Shown here: positions 1 through 8,988 of the stretch, one piece after another
How positions within the stretch are numbered: position 1 is the stretch's first letter
How the letters are laid out: each line of letters opens with the position of its first letter
Source: Maribacter dokdonensis DSW-8
GTDB lineage: Bacteria; Bacteroidota; Bacteroidia; Flavobacteriales; Flavobacteriaceae
Assembly (NCBI RefSeq): GCF_001447995.1
Contig: NZ_LDPE01000001.1
Coordinates: 1,984,001 to 2,048,000, forward strand
Direction of reading: 5' to 3'
Length of the DNA: 64,000 nt
Notes under the pieces: generated by a model
What the model was told of the DNA's origin: nothing
Database searches by the model: none
The model's input: the letters and a program-made list of their open reading frames with translations, nothing else
Made by a program: the position numbers and the translations under genes

Positions 1-254
1 TTTTCTATCTGGGCATTTCTAATGGCTTTTAAAGACACAATGTGCCAATGAGTACCCTTGTTACGAGAAACGGAATACCCAACATCTTCCATAATATAAG
101 ACTGTTTAGGTCTATTTATTAATCGGACTCCGTTTTTTAGAACGGCTAATGTTTCTGTTAATCGTACAACTTCAGAAAAAGAATATCTGGCAAAATCGTT
201 GAAACCATTCTGTTCTACATTATATAATTTATCTCCAATTTTAAGGGTATCCAT
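1..254 (-). CDS. Hypothetical protein, 3' part missing
   Basis: An open frame starts at the ATG at 254 on the minus strand and is still open at the window edge, so only about 84 N-terminal residues are visible. It begins MDTLKIGDKLYNVEQNGF and contains a stretch reading RLINRPKQSYIMED. There is no signal peptide or membrane segment in the visible part, so it is probably cytoplasmic. I do not recognise the family. The gap of about 100 bases to the next gene upstream contains nothing I can identify. It could be a small conserved flavobacterial protein; no function is proposed. Confidence 0.6.
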   Translation of the reverse strand, partial: MDTLKIGDKLYNVEQNGFNDFARYSFSEVVRLTETLAVLKNGVRLINRPKQSYIMEDVGYSVSRNKGTHWHIVSLKAIRNAQIE

Positions 255-359
255 AACTTAAAAAAGGTGCAAATTTAAAATACCTGTTAGGGTAATGGAA
301 TAATTAACGAGTATAGTTATCCACAAAATAAATGAATAAAAAACATAACCAAGTAAATG

Positions 360-902
360 TTACGCCATACCCTTCATGGTCAACAGGGTAGTTGCCCAAA
401 CGATAACCGAAGATAAAAAGATGCCTATGGTATTCGCTAAAAAAGCTTTCTTTCTTTCAATTTTAAATAAGTAACTAGCAATGCTGCCTGCATAAACACC
501 TGTACCCGGTACTGGTAGCATTACAAAGAATATAAGTCCGTAAAACCCATACTTTTTAATTTTATCACCAGATCCCGTTTTTGCCCGTCTTGCCACAAAC
601 AACGCATTCTTTTTATAGAAATGCCATCTTAATAAATATCGATTAACGGTATTTAAAAAAAACATCATGATAGGAAATACCAGAACATTCGCTAAAAAAC
701 AAACTGCCAATACCACGTAAATATTTACTCCATGAAGTAGACCATAGGGTATACCAACTTTAGCCTCTCCTAAAGGGGAGATACTCCAAAGTGCTGCTAT
801 AAGTATATCTTTCAACAAAACGTTCTTTTTAAGCGAATGCAAAATTACGTTGTTCTTGAAAAATTGTTTGCCATTTATATCATAAATGTTATCAATTACC
901 AA
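360..902 (-). CDS. Small membrane protein, COG2426 / putative small multidrug export family
   Basis: A 180-residue inner-membrane protein with about four hydrophobic segments (roughly 32-50, 58-80, 120-143 and 153-175). The loop motif LPVPGTGVYAGS followed by KAFLANTIG is characteristic of the small-multidrug-export family (PF06695, COG2426). The family name implies efflux, but transport has not been shown for most members, so the substrate is unknown. The N-terminal 25 residues are hydrophilic, and the first Met is the only one in that stretch. The gene stands alone: the neighbour downstream is a separate hypothetical gene on the same strand about 100 bases away, and the upstream neighbour is divergent. 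Confidence 0.75.
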   Translation of the reverse strand: MVIDNIYDINGKQFFKNNVILHSLKKNVLLKDILIAALWSISPLGEAKVGIPYGLLHGVNIYVVLAVCFLANVLVFPIMMFFLNTVNRYLLRWHFYKKNALFVARRAKTGSGDKIKKYGFYGLIFFVMLPVPGTGVYAGSIASYLFKIERKKAFLANTIGIFLSSVIVWATTLLTMKGMA

Positions 903-1046
903 TTTATATAGATAAACTACTTAAGTTGAAAAATTGTTAGCGCTTAAAATCATGTATTCTCAAATTATCCAATCATGATAACCTAGCAACATCATTTATT
1001 TGGTATTTTTAATAGCTAACAACAACTAATATCAACACAAAACAAC

Positions 1047-2438
1047 ATGGATCAAAAGAATTCCAGAAGATCATTTTTAAGACAAGCATCTTTAACCACT
1101 GCTGCACTTGGCACCGCCCCCTATTTATTATCCGCATCAACAAATAAAGTACAACTACTACATAGAGAATATTCGTTTGATCAGTATGGTAGTAACGACC
1201 ATATAAATATTGCACTAATTGGCACAGGAATTCAAGGCATATATGATACACAAGCCGCCTTAATGGTAGATGGTGTAAAAATTGTAGCTGCTTGTGACCT
1301 ATATACGGGCAGACTTGATCGCGCCAAAGAATTATGGGGCAATGATATTTTTGTAACAAGAGATTATCGAGAAATATTAAGTAGAAAAGATATTGATGTC
1401 GTGTTGATTGCCACACCAGACCATTGGCACCAAACCATTACAGTAGCAGCATTGAAAGCTGGAAAACATGTGTATTGTGAAAAACCAATGGTTCAAAATT
1501 TCAACCAAGGCCAAGAAATTATAAAGGCGCAAAAAGATTCAGGTAAAATCTGTCAAATAGGTAGCCAAGGCATGGCTTCCCTTGGTAATGAAAAGGCAAA
1601 AGAACTATATGAAGATGGTGCCATTGGTGATATTGTAATGCTAGATATGTACAATGATAGATATTCAGCCGAAGGTGCTTGGCAATATCCCATACCAACG
1701 GATGCCAATAACAACACCGTAGATTTTGACACTTTTTTAGGAAACGCACCAAAGGTACCTTTTGACAATAACCGCTTTTTTAGATGGAGAAATTATCAAG
1801 ATTATGGGACCGGAGTAGCCGGTGATTTATTTGTTCATGCCTTCTCTACCTTAAATTATGTAATTAGCTCAGATGGTCCTAACAGAGCCATGGCTACAGG
1901 CGGGCTACGCTATTGGAAAGACGGCAGAGATGTTCCAGATGTTTCCATTACATTATATGACTACCCAAAAACAGAAACACATTCGCCTTTTAATGCGGCA
2001 TTTCGCATCAATTTTATTGCTGGCAGTGGAGGCGGTGGCGGTTTTAAATTAATTGGCACTGAAGGAGAAATGGAAATTGGTCAAAATTCGGTAACCGTTA
2101 ACCGTTCTAACCTAGGCTTAGAACCCAGTGGTTATTCAATGATTTCATTTACTGAAGGCATGCAAGCGGAAATAAGAAAGGAATATGCCGCTAAAAAATT
2201 AAATACTAGAGCAAGTAAATTGGCTACGGGATCAACAACTTGGCAAGCACCACGTGATTATAAAGGAGCGCATTATGACCATTTTTATAATTTTTTTACC
2301 AGCATAAGAGAAAATGGAAAAGTAATACAAGACCCAAAATTTGGACTTAGGGCAGCAGGAGCAGCTTTGTTGGCAAATGAAAGTTATACTAGAAAACAAC
2401 CGGTAAATTGGGATCCTACTAAAATGAAATTGATCTAG
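1047..2438 (+). CDS. Tat-exported Gfo/Idh/MocA-family oxidoreductase
   Basis: This 463-residue NAD(P)-dependent sugar oxidoreductase-like protein carries a twin-arginine signal (SRRSFLRQASLTTAALG, residues 6-22), so it is predicted to be exported folded to the periplasm with its cofactor. A Rossmann motif (IALIGTGIQG, about 55-64) and the family EKP motif at E145-K146-P147 are present. The C-terminal half is the usual alpha/beta domain, with a glycine run GSGGGGGFK near 330. The family includes sugar dehydrogenases and the GH109-like hydrolases that use NAD without net redox; I cannot tell the substrate. Its stop codon abuts the stop of the convergent Lrp gene with no spacer. It is a paralogue of the protein at 5904-7256 but clearly diverged. 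Confidence 0.85.
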   Translation: MDQKNSRRSFLRQASLTTAALGTAPYLLSASTNKVQLLHREYSFDQYGSNDHINIALIGTGIQGIYDTQAALMVDGVKIVAACDLYTGRLDRAKELWGNDIFVTRDYREILSRKDIDVVLIATPDHWHQTITVAALKAGKHVYCEKPMVQNFNQGQEIIKAQKDSGKICQIGSQGMASLGNEKAKELYEDGAIGDIVMLDMYNDRYSAEGAWQYPIPTDANNNTVDFDTFLGNAPKVPFDNNRFFRWRNYQDYGTGVAGDLFVHAFSTLNYVISSDGPNRAMATGGLRYWKDGRDVPDVSITLYDYPKTETHSPFNAAFRINFIAGSGGGGGFKLIGTEGEMEIGQNSVTVNRSNLGLEPSGYSMISFTEGMQAEIRKEYAAKKLNTRASKLATGSTTWQAPRDYKGAHYDHFYNFFTSIRENGKVIQDPKFGLRAAGAALLANESYTRKQPVNWDPTKMKLI

Positions 2439-2912
2439 TTAATTTTCTTCTGTTTCAACAAATTGGATATGGCGTTCCAAGTTTTCTTCAATTGAAATAA
2501 AAGATTCTATACCACGTATTCCAGAAATACTCAGAATTTCGTCTTGATATACCTGCTTATAATGAAAGCTATCCCTTGCATGCATTTTTATAAAGACGTC
2601 ATACTTTCCGGTTACGTGGTGTATTTTGACCACCTCTTCAATTTCGTTCAATCTTTCCATTACCTTTTTAAATAAACTGATCTCACTTAAAAAGATTCCC
2701 AAAAATATGGTCATCTTCCACCCCATTTTTGCATAATCAAGACTTAAGGTTGCCCCGGTAATAAGACCCATTTCTCTCATTTTACGCATTCGCATGTGCA
2801 CCGTACCTGGAGAAACAATTAATTTTTTGGCAACATCTGTATACGGGGTCTGGGCATTTTCTGCCAAAATATTTAAAATACTGAAATCTACATGATCAAG
2901 TTTATTCCTCAT
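2439..2912 (-). CDS. Lrp/AsnC-family transcriptional regulator
   Basis: 157 residues, the normal length for this family. The N-terminal winged helix-turn-helix (about 5-60; LNILAENAQTPYTDVAKKL then SPGTVHMRMRKM) is followed by the ligand-binding RAM domain (about 68-145), including VTGKYDVFIKMHARD. Such proteins respond to amino acids and bind DNA as octamers or hexadecamers. It is divergent from the exported aminotransferase at 3393 across 480 bases, so that gene and the AEC permease behind it are natural candidate targets (inference). The stop codon directly abuts that of the convergent Gfo/Idh/MocA gene. Confidence 0.9.
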   Translation of the reverse strand: MRNKLDHVDFSILNILAENAQTPYTDVAKKLIVSPGTVHMRMRKMREMGLITGATLSLDYAKMGWKMTIFLGIFLSEISLFKKVMERLNEIEEVVKIHHVTGKYDVFIKMHARDSFHYKQVYQDEILSISGIRGIESFISIEENLERHIQFVETEEN

Positions 2913-3392
2913 TTTTCATAATCATTTGAAATATTCATTGAATTATTACAAGATTTTAATCCATTTTAACAAATTTAATTTATAATTAGTTAAATTTTAG
3001 TAATTATATGACAATAAAAAGGCTTAAAAATGAGGTTTTCTTTATAATTCTCTAATCAAATTGACAAATGCATAAAAAGAGGGTTTTAGAATAATTATGC
3101 CGTATCCGTAAATTTTCAACAGTGAACAAATCACTTCTTACATTATCGGTATAATTTTAAATAAAATCTAACTATTATTCAATAAAACAAGCGATACAAC
3201 CTTTATTTACAAGCCGTTGTAAGCATAGGCTATTTCCATAATCCTTGAACATTCAATAATATTGTTTAGCACTAAACATGAACATTTACCATAGTAGCGA
3301 ACATGTTTATATCGATAAATAAAATCGATGTTTGGTTACTTTATTTATAAGGAACAAACAACCCATTACCAACATTTCAAACTTGAACAAAG
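2913..3392. promoter_or_regulatory. 480-base divergent intergenic region
   Basis: This non-coding, very AT-rich stretch separates the Lrp/AsnC gene (minus) from the exported aminotransferase gene (plus) and must hold both promoters. I see an inverted repeat near the aminotransferase side: ATCGAT at 3311-3316 and again at 3324-3329, separated by AAATAAA, preceded by AACATGTT. This could be an operator or a weak hairpin. No exact TAnnTTTG promoter box with a correctly spaced TTTG was found. No RNA gene or convincing small ORF is visible. Confidence 0.45.
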
Positions 3393-4583
3393 ATGAAAAC
3401 AACAGTAAACAGAAGAGATTGGCTTAAAAAAGGAGTTCTTTCAGCTGCTGGAGTTATGGCAGCACCTTATTTGACCTACGGGGCTTTTCCGTCACAACCT
3501 ATTGCGTTAGATGCTAACGGGAATATTCCCTACACTCCTTTTTTTAAGGAGTATTTACCACAAGCACCAATGCAACCTTTAGCCTTGGCGGCTAAGCTAA
3601 ATGCAAATGAAAACCCTTATGGACCATCACCAATGGCTGTTTCTGCCATGCAGGAGTACGCACCAAAAGGAAATCGTTATGCATGGAAAGAACTATATCA
3701 GTTAATGGATAAGATTGCAATTGAAGAAGGTGTTAAGCAAGAGAATATAATGATGGGACCTGGCTCATCTGATCTTTTGGAAAAAACCGCCATGGTATTC
3801 TTTCAAAATGGAGGAAATATCGTTTCTGCGGACCCGGCGTATATGTCACTTATTAAAGTTGCAGAAGCAACGGGTGCCACTTGGAAACCAGTTCCACTTA
3901 AAAAAGATTGGTCACATGATTTGGCTGCAATGGAAGCAGCTGTAGATGATGACACCAAGTTGGTATATATCTGCAATCCTAATAACCCAACTGGTAGTAT
4001 GACAGACCATGATGAACTTATTGATTTTTGCTCTCGTGTTTCTGAAAAGACCCCCATTTTCGTTGATGAAGCCTATTTAGGATTCTTGGATGACGCCACC
4101 AAAAAAAGTATGGTATCATTGATCAATGAAGGTAAAGACGTAATCATAGCCCGTACATTTTCAAAAATACAAGGTATGGCAGGTTTGCGTGTTGGTTATA
4201 TTGTAGCACAACCAGAAACGCTAGGAATTATTCAAAAAATTACACGTGGCGGCATGGGAATCTCCTTACCATCTGTTTACGCTGCTATGGCAAGTATGGA
4301 TGATGTTGCCTTTAAAGATAAATCCAGAAAACTAAATAAAGAATGTAGAGACTATGTATATGAAAATCTTGACAGATTGGGGTTTGAATATGTGCCTTCT
4401 TCTACCAGCTTTATTATTTTCCCCATACAAATGGACGGTAAACCCTTCTTAGAGAAGATGACCGCCGAAGGTGTTGGTGTAAGAGCTTTTGAAATCTATG
4501 GTAAAAATTGGTGCCGAGTAAGTATGGGCACTATGGATGAAATGAAGTTGTTTACAACTGCACTTGAAAAAGTGCTCGTTTAA
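3393..4583 (+). CDS. Tat-exported class I/II (HisC-like) PLP aminotransferase
   Basis: 396 residues with a fold-type I PLP aminotransferase body and a Tat leader (NRRDWLKKGVLSAAGVMAA, about 6-24). Family motifs are in order: LNANENPYGPSP near 70, CNPNNPTGS near 195, DEAYLGF near 225, the PLP-lysine motif RTFSKIQGMAGLRVGY near 255, and a C-terminal arginine in NWCRVSMG. It most resembles the histidinol-phosphate/aromatic aminotransferase group. True HisC is cytoplasmic, so this is probably not the biosynthetic enzyme. A periplasmic transaminase would need PLP loaded before export, which Tat allows. The divergent Lrp regulator and downstream permease suggest an amino-acid-related role (inference). 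Confidence 0.85.
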   Translation: MKTTVNRRDWLKKGVLSAAGVMAAPYLTYGAFPSQPIALDANGNIPYTPFFKEYLPQAPMQPLALAAKLNANENPYGPSPMAVSAMQEYAPKGNRYAWKELYQLMDKIAIEEGVKQENIMMGPGSSDLLEKTAMVFFQNGGNIVSADPAYMSLIKVAEATGATWKPVPLKKDWSHDLAAMEAAVDDDTKLVYICNPNNPTGSMTDHDELIDFCSRVSEKTPIFVDEAYLGFLDDATKKSMVSLINEGKDVIIARTFSKIQGMAGLRVGYIVAQPETLGIIQKITRGGMGISLPSVYAAMASMDDVAFKDKSRKLNKECRDYVYENLDRLGFEYVPSSTSFIIFPIQMDGKPFLEKMTAEGVGVRAFEIYGKNWCRVSMGTMDEMKLFTTALEKVLV

Positions 4584-4632
4584 GTTTGAATTAGTCCGGG
4601 AGTTGGGCATATAAAGCATTGCCTTGACACAA

Positions 4633-4668
4633 AGCCAAAGTTCAACTCCTTTGGGCTATTTCTAATTT
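4633..4668 (+). terminator. Possible intrinsic terminator
   Basis: Imperfect hairpin after the aminotransferase gene: AGCCAAAG (4633-4640) can pair with CTTTGGGCT (4649-4657) with one bulge, followed by a T-rich stretch. The stem is short and the T-run is interrupted, so read-through into the permease gene at 4707 is possible. Confidence 0.35.
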
Positions 4669-4706
4669 GCTTTACAACATCAAATCCCAATGAAATTTTC
4701 AACAGC

Positions 4707-5900
4707 ATGAATTTTGCACTACAAAAAACCCTAGAATTAATACTGATTATAGGACTTGGACTACTACTTCAAAAGAAAGTGGCAAAGCAAGATTTAAAAG
4801 GGATAAAAGTTCTGATTTTAAGCGTTGCACTACCTGCAACTATTTTTGTTGCACTATTAAAAATAGAACTTAAGGGAACCTTATTGGTGTTTCCCCTAGT
4901 TGCATTAATTTTTAATCTTATAATGTTGGCAGCAACAAAATACTTCTTAGCTGCATCATTACACAATGAAGAACAGAGCAAAAAGCGAACATTGATGATG
5001 TTGTTACCCTCAACAGCACCTGGTCTATCATGCTTTCCATTCATTGTAGCTTACCTAGGTGACGACACCTTAGCCTTAGCAGCACTTGCAGATATTGGAA
5101 ACAAGATATTTGTGCTTATCTTACTATACATGCTAGCCATGCACTGGTATCGTAAGAACTCCGTAATCAAGAAACAGGAATCTTCTAAAAGTAAGCTTAA
5201 AGGACTATTTATTTCATTGATCAATGAACCTATTAACTTGGTTATCGTCATAGGTTTGATCATGCTAGGTTTAGGACTTGATCTTTCATCACTACCAACC
5301 TTTTTTCAAAATACCGCATTGAGCATTAAAGATTTAATGACTCCGTTAGTACTCTTGTTCATAGGTATGGCGGTAAGAATTAATAAAGGAGAGTTTAAAT
5401 TGATACTTTCTATGCTCTTACGCAGAATGGGCCTGGCATTTTTAATAAGCGGTGTTTTTGCCTATACAATACCTGCATTAACGCCTGCTATGATTCTACT
5501 TTTAGTAGTCTTTCCGCAAAGTGCCTGTAGCTTTTGGCCTTTTGCCCACATGAGTGCCATACAATCTATGGAAGAAAAAGACGAACAGCCAAAACCTACA
5601 TTCGATGTTAATTTTGGGTTGAACATTTTGGCTTGTTCCCTACCCTTTTCAACACTATTAATAATTGGCATATTCTCATTTAGCGAATACTTCATTAACC
5701 CGCTTACACTTCTTGGTCTAGGCGCAATAATTTTAGGGATCACATTTGCCCCCGATATTTTTAAATCTACCAGTTTTATGCTCGACAGAGAGCGTAAGAA
5801 GATGCCAAAATCAGTTAAACCAAAATCTAAGCTGACCATCGCAAAAAACGATTTTAAACATAAGACCGAGAAAACAATGAATGAAGCTAAGGCCAGCTAA
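4707..5900 (+). CDS. AEC (auxin efflux carrier)-like permease
   Basis: A 397-residue polytopic inner-membrane protein with about ten hydrophobic segments split around a hydrophilic loop near 145-170 (KKQESSKSKLKG), the usual AEC/BASS-like arrangement. The N-terminal segment reading GLGLLLQKKVAKQDLKGIK and the following VALPATIF resemble AEC transporters, which move organic acids or amino acids. The C-terminus is a lysine-rich cytoplasmic tail from about residue 350. It lies 123 bases downstream of the exported aminotransferase on the same strand, so transport of a keto or amino acid produced or consumed there is a reasonable guess. Substrate unknown. Confidence 0.7.
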   Translation: MNFALQKTLELILIIGLGLLLQKKVAKQDLKGIKVLILSVALPATIFVALLKIELKGTLLVFPLVALIFNLIMLAATKYFLAASLHNEEQSKKRTLMMLLPSTAPGLSCFPFIVAYLGDDTLALAALADIGNKIFVLILLYMLAMHWYRKNSVIKKQESSKSKLKGLFISLINEPINLVIVIGLIMLGLGLDLSSLPTFFQNTALSIKDLMTPLVLLFIGMAVRINKGEFKLILSMLLRRMGLAFLISGVFAYTIPALTPAMILLLVVFPQSACSFWPFAHMSAIQSMEEKDEQPKPTFDVNFGLNILACSLPFSTLLIIGIFSFSEYFINPLTLLGLGAIILGITFAPDIFKSTSFMLDRERKKMPKSVKPKSKLTIAKNDFKHKTEKTMNEAKAS

Positions 5901-5903
5901 ACT

Positions 5904-7256
5904 TTAGTATGTTTCTTTCATCCATTCATAAGGCTTTCTTTTGATCCAAAGTCCCCTAGTAAAATCAGGAAAATCCTGGGGTTCGCCATTATTGGCAATA
6001 GAAGCCTCTGATAATGGTGTAACAGCACTCCAAGCAGCTGCATCGTAAGCGTCTAAAGGTGGCGCTATGTTTTGTTTTGCAGATTCAACAAATGAGTTGA
6101 GCACAAAGAAATCCATACCGCCATGACCTGCATTTAAGGCATACGCTCCATACTTTTTCCAAAGTGGATGATCATATTGTTCTAACCAAGGTTTTGCATC
6201 ATCCCATTGATGTGGTTCAGACTTTCCTTCCACATAAATACGACTTCCGTCAACCTCCCAGAGTCCGTTTGCACCTTGCACGCGAAAACCTAATGAATAA
6301 GGCCTAGGCAAATTACAGTCGTGTGTAATGATTATTGTTTCGCCATTTGCGGTATTAATGGTTGAGGTAATGACATCACCCTGCTTAAATTTAATTTTTG
6401 CATTTGGGTGTTCTGTCCCCCCCTGGCCAACAATATAATTGTGCAAGCCAATACCTTTTGTTGCATGTGAAGTCATAGATACAAATCTATTGCCCCTATT
6501 GACATCTGCCATTATAGCAACCGGCCCTAAACCATGTGTTGGGTATACATCGGCATTTCTCTTTACAGAATGCTCCGTACGCCATTTAGATTCAGAAATA
6601 CCCTTTTCACCAAATTCAACACCTTTACCATAAGCTGTTTTGCCATCATTGAACTTTACATGACGTAAATCATGCTGATATCCGCATCTATAATGTACCA
6701 TTTCGCCAAATACATTTTGCTTTACCATATTCAGAACGGCCAATACATCTCGCCTATAATTTACGTTCTCAAGGATCATCATATGGGTACCGGTACGCTC
6801 ATGCGTATTCACAAGATCCCAACATTCTTCTAAGGTATTGGACGCAGAAACTTCAACACCTGCATACTTTCCCGCTTCCATGGCATCTACCGTCATTCGG
6901 GTATGCCATAACCAAGGTGTAGCTATGATTACGGCATCAACCTCTTGCAGAGCTAATAGGTTTTTATAATCATGTTCATTAGCCCCAAATACATTAGGAC
7001 TCTTACCTTTTGCATCTGCAATATGTTTTTTGGCAATTGCTATCCTATTTTCGTCTATATCACAAATTGCGGTAACATTAACGTCTTTTCTAAGTAATAA
7101 GTTTTGCAAATGATTAGTTCCCCTTAAACCTACACCTATTAAACCTACATTTAGTTTATCCGTTACACTAAATTTTTTATGTGCAAAACCAGGTACTGTA
7201 ACAATACCCATACTTGCTATTGATGTGTTTCTAATAAATTTTCTTCTCGTTGTCAT
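5904..7256 (-). CDS. GH109-type alpha-N-acetylgalactosaminidase-like protein (Gfo/Idh/MocA fold)
   Basis: 450 residues with a Tat signal (TTRRKFIRNTSIASMG, 2-17). The Rossmann motif is NVGLIGVGLRG (36-46). The body matches my recollection of the characterised GH109 enzyme along its length: EECWDLV, ENVNYRRDV (163-171), GYQHDLR, the YPTHG motif at Y238-G242, DVNRGNR, HNYIVGQGG, THDCNLPRPY, VQGANGLWE, YDHPLWKKY and GHGGMDFF. GH109 enzymes use tightly bound NAD+ to remove terminal alpha-GalNAc (blood group A type substrates), which fits a periplasmic location. It is transcribed convergently to the AEC permease and is not linked to the SusCD locus. Other alpha-glycosides remain possible. Confidence 0.88.
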   Translation of the reverse strand: MTTRRKFIRNTSIASMGIVTVPGFAHKKFSVTDKLNVGLIGVGLRGTNHLQNLLLRKDVNVTAICDIDENRIAIAKKHIADAKGKSPNVFGANEHDYKNLLALQEVDAVIIATPWLWHTRMTVDAMEAGKYAGVEVSASNTLEECWDLVNTHERTGTHMMILENVNYRRDVLAVLNMVKQNVFGEMVHYRCGYQHDLRHVKFNDGKTAYGKGVEFGEKGISESKWRTEHSVKRNADVYPTHGLGPVAIMADVNRGNRFVSMTSHATKGIGLHNYIVGQGGTEHPNAKIKFKQGDVITSTINTANGETIIITHDCNLPRPYSLGFRVQGANGLWEVDGSRIYVEGKSEPHQWDDAKPWLEQYDHPLWKKYGAYALNAGHGGMDFFVLNSFVESAKQNIAPPLDAYDAAAWSAVTPLSEASIANNGEPQDFPDFTRGLWIKRKPYEWMKETY

Positions 7257-7398
7257 TGTTGGTGGTAATTAAGAACACTGAATTTAAAAAAAGATACTGA
7301 CTCATATTAACTAATCATCAATTTTAAAAGGGATACATCTAAAATTAGCCACAATTTCTATTAGCATTTCATATTTTTGACATTTAAACACAAAAATC

Positions 7399-8277
7399 AT
7401 GACATTACTTTTAATGGCTGCCGGTAGTGGTAGTAGATATGGAAAACTAAAACAATTTGATGATTTAGGTCCTAATGGTGAATTCTTAATGGAGTTTGCT
7501 ATATATGATGCTATTCAGAATAACTTTGAACAAATAGTAGTTATTACCAAAAAAGAAAATGTTTCTTTTTTGGAAGAACATCTTTCAAAAAGAATTCCTA
7601 GCAATATTCAATTGAACGTTCTTGCTCAAGAACTTACAGATTTACCTAACGGAGTTACTTTTACAGGTGAACGTAAAAAACCTTGGGGTACCGCTCATGC
7701 AGTTTGGACGGCAAGAAATGTGATCAACGGGCCGTTTGTAGTGATTAATGCAGATGATTTTTATGGTCAGTCTGCCTATAAAAAAGCTGCGGATTTCATG
7801 AAATCGGATGATAGTGCCTATGCACTTTTAGGCTATACCCTTAAAGACACTTTATCTGAGCATGGTTCTGTATCTAGAGGTGTTTGCGAAGTAAATGGCG
7901 ATAATCTTGTATCTGTACAAGAGCGATTAAAACTGGTACAACAGGGAGATAAGATTATTGATGAGGATACCAATTTAGAATTTACAGGTGATGAACAGGC
8001 CAGTATGAACTTTTGGGTTTGTAGACCATCTATCTTTGATAAAATTGAATCTGAATTTAGAATTTTCTTAAAAGATGATGACCGTATCGCTAACAGCGAA
8101 CTATACATTCCTTTAATGATACAAGAAATGTTACAGGCCAACGAAATTGAGGTTAAATGTATACCTTCTGGTGGAGATTGGTTTGGTGTAACATATGCCA
8201 GTGATAAGGAAAAAGCAATGAACAGTTTAAAGGAAAAATCCGATTCAGGAAAGTACCCTGCACCTATTTGGAAATAA
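7399..8277 (+). CDS. NTP-transferase-family nucleotidyltransferase
   Basis: A 292-residue cytoplasmic protein of the sugar-nucleotidyltransferase fold. The N-terminal nucleotide-binding signature LLMAAGSGSRYGKLKQFDDLG (residues 3-23) and the metal-binding NADDFYG near 117 are both present. A central EHGSVSRGVCEV and NFWVCRP segment match this orphan subfamily rather than the well-known RfbA or GalU groups. The sugar phosphate used is unknown. It is monocistronic between a divergent GH109 gene and a strong terminator at 8298. A TATTTTTG box at 7372-7379, 20 bases before the start codon, could be the -7 element, but no well-spaced -33 box was found. Confidence 0.82.
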   Translation: MTLLLMAAGSGSRYGKLKQFDDLGPNGEFLMEFAIYDAIQNNFEQIVVITKKENVSFLEEHLSKRIPSNIQLNVLAQELTDLPNGVTFTGERKKPWGTAHAVWTARNVINGPFVVINADDFYGQSAYKKAADFMKSDDSAYALLGYTLKDTLSEHGSVSRGVCEVNGDNLVSVQERLKLVQQGDKIIDEDTNLEFTGDEQASMNFWVCRPSIFDKIESEFRIFLKDDDRIANSELYIPLMIQEMLQANEIEVKCIPSGGDWFGVTYASDKEKAMNSLKEKSDSGKYPAPIWK

Positions 8278-8297
8278 CCCTTTTCAACATATACCAG

Positions 8298-8330
8298 AAC
8301 CCATTAGATTTTAATTTAGTGGGTTTTTTT
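8298..8330 (+). terminator. Intrinsic terminator of the nucleotidyltransferase gene
   Basis: AACCCA (8298-8303) pairs with TGGGTT (8320-8325), followed by a run of T to 8330. It lies about 20 bases after the stop codon. Confidence 0.75.
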
Positions 8331-8353
8331 ATGCTCTAAATCGACTTTAACTA

Positions 8354-8387
8354 AAAAGAGTCCGATCTTATCAGACCGGACTCTTTT
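8354..8387. repeat. Strong 11-bp perfect inverted repeat (possible bidirectional terminator)
   Basis: The left arm AAAAGAGTCCG (8354-8364) and right arm CGGACTCTTTT (8377-8387) pair perfectly around a 12-base loop. It has A-run and T-run flanks on both sides, so it could act as a back-up terminator in either direction. It sits between the nucleotidyltransferase terminator and the small gene at 8541. Confidence 0.6.
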
Positions 8388-8540
8388 ACGAGAACACTAT
8401 ATGAAAATGAAAAAATTTTATTCGTTTTTAATTACATTGTAAATATATAGGTAAGGTTAATTATTAGAAACAAATTGATGTCAACCCCCTATATTTTGTT
8501 GTCAGATGGGCTATTTTTGTTGTGAACTGAATCTATAGCT

Positions 8541-8906
8541 ATGAAAATTAGAATAAAAGGCGATTCTGTACGGTTTAGATTAACCCAATCTGAAGTGAAA
8601 ACATTATCGGAAAGTGGAGAAATTTACGACAGTACAAATTTTGGAACTACAAAATTTAACTATGGTGTAGTATTAAAGAGCGATATTGAGCAATTACATA
8701 TCAATTTTGAAAACAGTAGTATTATGCTTTCTATGCCAGAGGCTAATGGCAGATCTTGGTTTTCCAATGATATCATAACTTTTGACCATACCTTGAAAAC
8801 TACCGCTGGCAACAACCTGTACTTGCTATTGGAAAAAGATTTCACCTGTTTGGACAATACTATAGAAGACCAATCTGACAATTACCCCAATCCTAAGTTG
8901 AGTTAA
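8541..8906 (+). CDS. Small conserved protein (DUF7009-like) next to FdhF
   Basis: A 121-residue cytoplasmic protein beginning MKIRIKGDSVRFRLTQSEV and ending in a polar tail. It is beta-rich by composition, with no signal peptide, cysteine pair or membrane segment. I recall similar small proteins beside formate-dehydrogenase-like genes in flavobacteria (named DUF7009), but I hold that name with modest confidence. It lies 82 bases upstream of the FdhF/YdeP-family gene on the same strand, which suggests a link to molybdoenzyme function or maturation. No activity is known to me. A TATTTTTG sequence about 20 bases upstream of the start could be a promoter -7 box. Confidence 0.7.
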   Translation: MKIRIKGDSVRFRLTQSEVKTLSESGEIYDSTNFGTTKFNYGVVLKSDIEQLHINFENSSIMLSMPEANGRSWFSNDIITFDHTLKTTAGNNLYLLLEKDFTCLDNTIEDQSDNYPNPKLS

Positions 8907-8988
8907 AATATCCTATTTTAATCATTTGGACTACAGTTTTAATAGAAATGATTATAAACGTTACTATTACATTTCTTAAGTTTATTGC

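Noticed and set aside
4769..5839. Several antisense ORFs within the AEC permease gene
   Set aside because: Hydrophobic codons read backwards give long open frames; no motif or start context supports them.
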